From Chionis minor (lineage: Eukaryota; Chordata; Aves; Charadriiformes; Chionididae), in the NCBI GenBank assembly GCA_013398295.1, contig VZSF01006823.1, positions 603,687 to 667,686 of the forward strand: a stretch of DNA of 64,000 nt, in the 5' to 3' direction. Shown here in pieces: positions 58,027 through 64,000 of the stretch. How positions within the stretch are numbered: the stretch's first letter is position 1; each line of letters starts with the position of its first letter. A model generated the notes under the pieces. The model saw nothing but the letters and a program-made list of their open reading frames with translations. It did not search any database and was not told the origin of the DNA. A program made the position numbers and the translations under genes.

Positions 58027-58400
58027 TTAGCTCCTAACACTTTCCATAGCGCAATGTACTTTTGGGAGGCTCCAAAGAGCTTATTATATCTCTGTTTAAG
58101 AGACCCAGAGGGACTGTGCAGGGCTTGCATTGTCTGAAATGAAAGATGTCTCATCAGGTTACACCTTTTAGCTCCTATCTGTATAAGCATGCTGATAAGT
58201 GGTGCTTTTTCTTCCTCCATCTCCCCGCCCCCCTTTCTCTCTAATATAATCTTTGCCAGATCTAGTCAAAGCAGAATAGCTGCAGGGGATTCATTAATCC
58301 TAGTCTGGAGCTAACCACCACCACCACCAAATCATAAAAATAAAAATTTAAAGCGTCTCAGTTTATTATGCATACCCTTTCTGTCCAGCCTTTTTTGTCT
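58020..58400. promoter_or_regulatory. Candidate conserved regulatory element
   Basis: Repeat-free block with CATAATTAGC at the left edge, GCTGATAAG near 58191, TAATCC at 58295-58300 (bicoid-type core), a CCA trinucleotide run at 58315-58329 and TTATTATGCATA near 58363. Enhancer-like in texture; conservation untested. Confidence 0.35.
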
Positions 58401-60559
58401 GCTCCCAGGGTAGGTTCCCCCCTCTCCCCATGCTCAGACCCCTCCGGCCGCTCCATCCTCTCTCTGATCTTCTGTTAAACAGTTATCAATTCCCGAGGGA
58501 GATTTGGGATAAAATGACACTCCTCCCATGTGCCGAAAGCTGCCAGGGTTGTGTACCCTGGCACAAGTACAACAGAAACTAAGCCTTGGCCTCCAGCAAT
58601 GTAACACCCAGATAAACAAGTCTGCCAGAAAGAGCCCAGGCTGCGGCTCCACGCTCCGAGCGCTCTGGGAGAGCCTGATCCAAACACAGCAGATAGCTGC
58701 AAGACAGGGTGTATCCAGGAAACCCAGGCTGCTCCGTGGTGTTACATCCCTCCTGGCAGCGGTCCAGCGCATCCCCACGGCCGCCCTCCCTACTCCAGGC
58801 TTGCCAGCCAAAGCGGTGTTCCCAGATAACGCCGAGCAAAAAGACACCAGCAGCGTCTCGGTGCAGAGCCGGGCAGGGGAATCTTCCTGCTCTCTTGCCT
58901 CAATGTTATTTGGCCACAGGAATGCGTTCGATATGGAGAGAGGGGAATCGCTGGTTCACCCAAAGCCTCAGCTGAAGGTTTTGGGGTGGCCAGGCAAACG
59001 CTGGGGGTGGCGGAGACAGACCCCAGCTGGGCCCACCGTTTGTGTGCAAGATTGAAAGAACAGCAAAAAATCTGCTCTCCCTTCTACAGCCTGAGAGTTA
59101 TTTCTGCCTTTCTTAGCGCTGGGCTCCGGCAGCGCTGCCTTCCTCCTGCTGCAAAGCCTCCCTCGTGCTCCTCAATGCCGACGCCAGGCAGGAAAGCCCT
59201 TCCTGCAGGAGGAACGAGTGGAAGAGGTCCGGGCTGGCAGAGCATCCTCCCCAGGAGGATCGGGCTCTTTGTGTTCAAACCAAGGAGATGGGCCATCTGG
59301 GGGTCATTTGGATGCTCCCCCAGTCCCTGTCTCCTGACTTATCTACTGTAAAACAGATAGGTTTTGAGAAGAATTGTGATTACTAGATACCCAAGAGCTG
59401 CACTTCTTCCTGCTCTACCAAAGGGAGCCTGCAGGGTCAAAAGAAAATGCCCCCCATATTCTCCCCGTCCTTCACCGAGGTGTTCAAGCTGCTATTCCTT
59501 TGCCTTTCTCTGGCCTTCAGAAAGACTTGCAAGGATCCTGCGCCCAAGGAATGAAGTTCACAAGCCCTCCAGATGTGACAGGCACCCTCCAACTCCGGTC
59601 CTCCTGGGGAGCCTGCAGCCACCCATCGAGGGCAGTTTTGCTCGTTCAGGGAGGGGATGCTGGGCTGGCCTGTGCCACAATCCCACCTTCCACCTGCAAC
59701 TCAGGCCACAGAGGTGCTTGCACGTTACACATAGCCCAAATGCGGCTGCTCCCGTCCATTGTCGGATTATGCTTCCTTAGGGTTTAGGCGGATGAGAGGT
59801 GCAATATGGACAGGCTGCTCTAGGCACCCACTCCTGCCTTTCATGTGTTACAGAGAGCTGTGGAGAGCCAGGATGGGCCACGAGCTTCATCACTGGCCAT
59901 CACCTGCCCCTCTTCCACCTGACACGGCAATGGTGGGAAGCGGCGAAGACAATACCTTGGAGGGTGGCTCCATTAGTATCAAGACACTCTTTGAAATTGG
60001 GATTGTCCTCTCCTACCATCAGAATTGGTCTGCTTTATGGAAAGCCATGAAGAGCGATGAGCTTGCAAGAGTCTGTCTGTAGATAACCTCATTGACTCGG
60101 GAACGCACAGAGCGGAGGGTGTTTGCTAAACCTTCGCCTTCAGCGAGGAGAGAAGGTGCATCCAATTAAAGAGAGTCAGTGTAGTGAGGTATATGCAAAC
60201 AAACAGCAAAGACCAATTTTATTTGCAGTGAAGAGACTGGCAATCTTAACATGGCGCAGAAGTATGGGCCATGCGGTGCCTGGTACACCATATATGTTAA
60301 AGGGAATCATTTTACAAAAGCTTTCAGGATCTCTCTTTGTAGCTCCCCCAGAAAACTGCAATTTCATTATGAAACCTATCAGCGATACATGGCAAATGGA
60401 AACCACCGAGTCAGTTTTTGCATGAAAGTTTTTCTGTCCTCCAACTGGAGAGGATGCCTAAGTACTAAGCTGGGAAGGGCACTTTAAATCAGAAGGAATG
60501 GTACACACCAGCTTGGCTTCATTTTGGGGGATTTAGGACTGATGAATGATTCAGGAAAA
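58401..60559. other. GC-richer non-coding, nothing recognised
   Basis: GC and CpG content rise here compared with 8-57 kb. Long frames overlap on both strands, as expected in stop-poor GC-rich DNA. No exon of a known protein was seen. Confidence 0.5.
58528..59055 (+). other. Unrecognised open frame, 175 codons
   Basis: ATG-started frame, rich in Q, S, A, R and L, without known domains, in GC-rich DNA where stops are rare. Antisense frames are open over the same bases. It could be a chance frame or part of an unannotated transcript. Confidence 0.2.
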
Positions 60560-61000
60560 AAAGTTTCCGCAAAATTAGACTCTGATTTCATCAGCTGAGG
60601 GGCAGAACACCATCAGCTCTGCTGCAGTCTCTGGCTGGAGCAATCAAACGCTGAAGATATGAGATGGAGGCGAGCTGCTGTGAAACTGAGGGATAATTGA
60701 TACCTAATAAGTTTAAGTGCTATCAGTGGTATTGTTAAATATAGTTAAATGCAGTTTATCCACCTCTAATTCAGTATTGATCCACTTCTCCTGTACACCA
60801 AGGAGGCTGAGTGTACTTGATTTTTAGTGCACCACTTCAGCATCGCTAACTGCCCTGGAACCCGTGGTACCTTTTGGAAACTGTGGTTGACCTCAGCGAT
60901 ATCCTCTCTGATTAGCTTAATGCAAGTCCTGTGATAACTGCAATTTCATTAGTAAAGCTCCAGCTCCTTGAGTCAAGCAATCATGTGAAGAACACTTTTC
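60560..61000. promoter_or_regulatory. Candidate conserved regulatory block
   Basis: Extended repeat-free sequence with GATAATTGATAC near 60690, TGATTAGCTTAATGC at about 60909, and an AP-1 core TGAGTCA at 60969-60975. It is one of the strongest enhancer-like textures in the window, judged by motif density only. Confidence 0.35.
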
Positions 61001-61221
61001 CCCCTTGTTTCTTCAAACATTTATAACCTCCAGCACGGCGCTGAAGAAGGCTCAAAAATCCAAGCCCTAAAATCTCAGGACCTAAAATTCAAATCAAAAG
61101 GCTTCGACAATTATCATTTTCTAAACCTACAAGCTTTCAGCGAAACTCATTTCCTTTTTGCAGCCTGACTCACTCTACCTGATGGCCCCAAGCTGGCAGT
61201 ATTGCTTCCTCCTCCCTTCCC
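61001..61221. other. AT-rich non-coding
   Basis: Lies between the candidate block and the CpG cluster. Includes GACAATTATCATTTTC near 61107. No gene recognised. Confidence 0.5.
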
Positions 61222-61560
61222 ACTGCGGCGGTCAGCTCTTAGGCGTGGAGCGGAGAAGAGGCGTCGGAGCCATGGCACCGCTCGCTGCCCGCCAGCCCCC
61301 GAGCATCACCCCCAGCCCCGGCCATCCTGTGCTTTAAAGCTGGATCAGGCCACGCCAGTGATTGCTCGTTGCAGATGTTTTGCAGTTTCCCCCGCCAGGT
61401 GTGTGTCTGTCAGCTGGCCGCGGGAGAAGAGGACGGCCACCTTCACGGTGTCCCAATGTCTCCTCCATGTGCTTCGGAGCATCAGTCCCGCTGACACCTC
61501 GGATGCAGACGCTGCCGGGGGGATGTGCCAGAGCGGGCAGGCTGCAGAGACCTCCTCAAA
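61222..61560. promoter_or_regulatory. CpG-rich patch, possible CpG island or promoter
   Basis: I count about 24 CpG in 340 bases, denser than the surroundings. It contains GCGGCGG, AGGCGT and GGCCGCGGG. A 21-residue micro-frame (61272-61337) starts in a strong Kozak context (GGAGCCATGGCA), and a CAG/GTGTGT splice-donor-like site lies at 61396-61402 but after that frame's stop. Transcription start not proven. Confidence 0.4.
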
Positions 61561-61739
61561 GGACAGCATGGTGGTCACGGCTTCATCACATGCTTGAGCA
61601 TTCCTAGCTTCATTTTGGAAGCTGTGTAAACCGGGGCAGAGAGCGAGCAGCAAATGTGTGAGGGATCAATCCTGCAGCATACCAAGCACCCTCTCCTTCC
61701 CGCTGGCTCCCGCTCTCAGCACCACGCAGGATCAGGCCC
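61561..61739. other. Non-coding, nothing recognised
   Basis: Balanced composition between the CpG patch and the next AT-rich block. Confidence 0.5.
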
Positions 61740-62060
61740 TTTCTTATGAACTGTCAAGTCATTATCATCTTTCCCAGTTTGGCATTTAACATCTCTTGGC
61801 AAAAGATTAATGAATTGACTGGCTTTCAACAGGTTTTATGAAGCAAGACAAGAGCATGCCAGCACAGACAGAATATTAAAGGCGTTCAGCGGGGAAGCCT
61901 CGCATGCCTGTTGTGTGTCTGTGCAGCCTGTGCGTGTGTGTAGGCACGAAGGGCTCCGAGGGAACCGTTGGCTCAGAATGGCAAGCAAGGGGGAAACTTG
62001 CAATAAAAGCAACATGTGGCCTTTAGCTTACTGCTTTACCTCGGATGAACCTTCCTCAAA
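61740..62060. promoter_or_regulatory. Candidate conserved element
   Basis: Repeat-free block with AAGTCATTATCATC near 61760 and ATTAATGAATTG at about 61806-61817, followed by a more CpG-rich half. Conservation inferred only. Confidence 0.3.
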
Positions 62061-64000
62061 ACTGCTCTGAGCTCGCTGACGTCTCACTAACCCCCGCCAC
62101 ACACACACACCACGAAGATGATCACCGTGTATATTCACATGACGGAAACATATGATTCGGGGATTGGAGGATTTAAAGCATCGTTCCCGTTTCTGTGGTT
62201 ATTTCACCCCGGTGTACGTGCCCTCCCGGCCATGCCACGGGCATTCGGGTGCGCAGGCTCGCTTTGTCACCTGCTGCAGCAGGCAGAGCTGTCGGCACAG
62301 GCCAGGGGAGAGAGAACAGGGCGAGCTGCCTGGGGGATTTATACAGGCACAATTCAGCCAAGGAGTTCTGGTGACTTCAGAAACCACCAGAGCAGAGACC
62401 TCCCAAAACCAGATTTCATGCCGTGGACCGTGTCCTTTGGTTGTTTTGTTTTTAAAATATATGGATTGAGTGTTGATTTAGGTCTTTAAAACAAATGAAC
62501 CATTTTATTCATGCAATAGCTGCGTGAGCAGTGACTGAAACTATTGCAGTGCTTATTTGCACACGAGGGTAAAGTAGTGGAATTTCAGGCCAGATGAGAG
62601 CAAGCCAAAATGCTCCTGAGTGTTGGAGAAATTTCAGTTCTGGACCCACTTTGAACTCCATGACTCACATCCCAGACCCAGATTCTTAATCCTCTTCAGT
62701 AACTGGAAATATGTGGCACAGCACATCTGCTTTTGGAAAGTTTAAAGACAGAAAGCCGTAGCCCGTTGTTCTGATGTTAGAAGGTCCTGACACTGCCAAG
62801 GGCCGAGAGATGCAAGGAATTTCTGATTCCCATGGATGTGAACGGGAAATACATTTGGTCAGCATCTCATAGGGTTAGACTTATTAAGACAACCGGAATG
62901 ATGTGATGGCTTACTAATTGTTGCCTCTCCCCATATAATACTGCATGGTTACTTTTTGAATAGAAGTTAACAGTGCCAGGTGCTCAGTTGGAATCAGCCA
63001 GACTAGACCCATGGGAAACTAAGAGTGAGACTTTATTCCATGTCTCTAAAGTCATGTGGGATTTATAAACCTCTCTGGATCCTTCACCTAGTCCTGAAAT
63101 ATCTGCTCGAAGTAACCAGGAAAAGCAGTTCACAGTCAGGAGCTCCTTTGGAAAGTACCTAGGGAAGCCCCTGGATCAGAAAAGGCGACAGCCACTGCGC
63201 TAAGAAGGGTACCAAAAGGCGCACGAACTGTCCCGACACTTGTGATGACCTGTACGAGTTAGCTGTTGCAACGTCGGGATAGTGTGCCGTGGGTTCGTGG
63301 TGTGACACACAGCCCTCCTCCTCGCACACCCTTTGCCCCAAGGCTTGCAAGGGCACCGCTGGCCGGCGGAGCAACGCTGCCCTTCTCCAGCTGCAGCGCG
63401 GGCAGAGCCCTAGCAGCCAGCCAGAGGATCTGAGAACTTAGAGTAACGTCCGGGGTCTTAGCCAGCACAGACAGACAGGAGAAAAATGGCAGAGATCTCA
63501 TCTCATGTCCTTCCTTAACAGACTGCGTGGAGATTTATGACGCTTGGTATGTTATGCAGGTAAACATTTCCACTCAACATTTACTAAACAGTGAAGCTGT
63601 CACACACCACCACTCCTGCCAGCAACCCATACGACGGTGAGGGTAGAGGAGGTCCTTTTCAGGTGACAACACCCTGCGCTAAAAATTAGAGGCATCCTGT
63701 TTCTTTTGGTATTAATCATAAAGTGTGCCACTGTGAATTGGAGCTAGACTTGCAGGAGTTGTTCCTCGCTGGCTGTGCTCCTGAGGCCAGCCGTATGCTA
63801 TTGAGTCCAGCATAAACACAGTTAGCACTGGGAATCCTCCTTGGCAGTCTCAGGGACAGCTGTCAGTTGATGCAGTCAGTAGAAGACACTTTTTCCCTCC
63901 ACATGGGTTGTCCTGGAATGAGACTCTACCATCATGTGAGGGTCCCTCCCCTCCCTTTTAGCAGACAGGGACGGGGACGCAGGCTGCCACGTAGATATTC
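62061..64000. other. Non-coding right end, mixed GC
   Basis: Has a CA repeat at about 62098-62112, a possible old repeat trace at 62806-62880 and a CpG-containing stretch at about 63180-63410. Short frames only. No gene recognised. Confidence 0.55.
62806..62880. repeat. Possible ancient amniote repeat trace
   Basis: CTGATTCCCATGGATGTGAA, CGGGAAAT and then GGTCAGCATCTCATAGGGTT resemble old repeats of the form 'CTGATTCCCACTGACTTCAGTGGG...CTCAGCACCTCTCAGGATCAGG'. Weak. Confidence 0.3.

Noticed and set aside
61202..61597. 131-codon frame across the CpG patch
   Set aside because: It opens at a TTG rather than an ATG, sits in GC-rich DNA and shows no known domain.
1..64000. CRISPR arrays, operons, tRNA/rRNA genes, endogenous retrovirus
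   Set aside because: No regularly spaced repeats, cloverleaf-like sequences, rRNA motifs or LTR/gag-pol-like frames were seen; the repeat content is that of a bird nuclear genome.

Overview
The window looks like avian nuclear DNA from a region without protein-coding genes (intergenic or deep intronic). The main evidence is three long and one short 3' piece of CR1, the main bird LINE. They carry the bird-type tail (AATCATAGAATGG on the + strand for minus-strand copies, ATTCTATGATTC for the plus-strand copy) and recognisable C-terminal ORF2 residues. A fifth, very short CR1-like fragment is weaker. Young repeats are otherwise scarce, as expected for a bird. No LTR retrovirus, satellite array, CRISPR array, tRNA or rRNA was seen. 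Five single-base N's (350, 5358, 5580, 22939, 54908) mark unresolved bases, three of them inside or beside homopolymer or low-complexity runs.

I found no exon I could assign to a known protein family. The longest open frames (37185-37826, 58528-59055, 34683-35150, 57559-58026, 13205-13663) are within or near what chance gives in 64 kb. They show no recognised domain and are listed only as unexplained open frames. The only genuine protein-derived reading frames are decayed CR1 ORF2 remnants.

Layout: 1-7 kb has a G-rich start, a minus-strand CR1 (1041-1483), a motif-dense candidate conserved element (about 1925-2270), old repeat fragments and a C/T-rich tandem repeat. 7-18 kb has candidate conserved elements at 7345-7640, 13670-13860 and 17105-17350, plus a compact CpG cluster at 7785-7905. 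18-23 kb has the second minus-strand CR1 (20638-21082) and two adjacent ancient foldback elements (22484-22567, 22632-22741). 23-33 kb is nearly featureless. 33-57 kb carries most of the recognisable ancient MIR-like SINE copies, two small tandem repeats, a candidate conserved block at 39230-40000 and another at 43651-44160, and the plus-strand CR1s. 57-64 kb becomes more GC- and CpG-rich, with candidate conserved blocks at 58020-58400, 60560-61000 and 61740-62060 and a CpG cluster at 61222-61560.

Inference: AT-rich, motif-dense, repeat-free blocks spaced through gene-free DNA are typical of the regulatory surroundings of a developmental gene. I cannot name the gene, and calling these blocks conserved is a guess until they are aligned to other genomes. 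I did not find a new multi-gene system. The most unusual signals are the paired foldbacks at 22.5-22.7 kb, the inverted TAATCC pair at 13.75 kb, and the inverted repeat plus 35-bp duplication at 43.65-44.14 kb.
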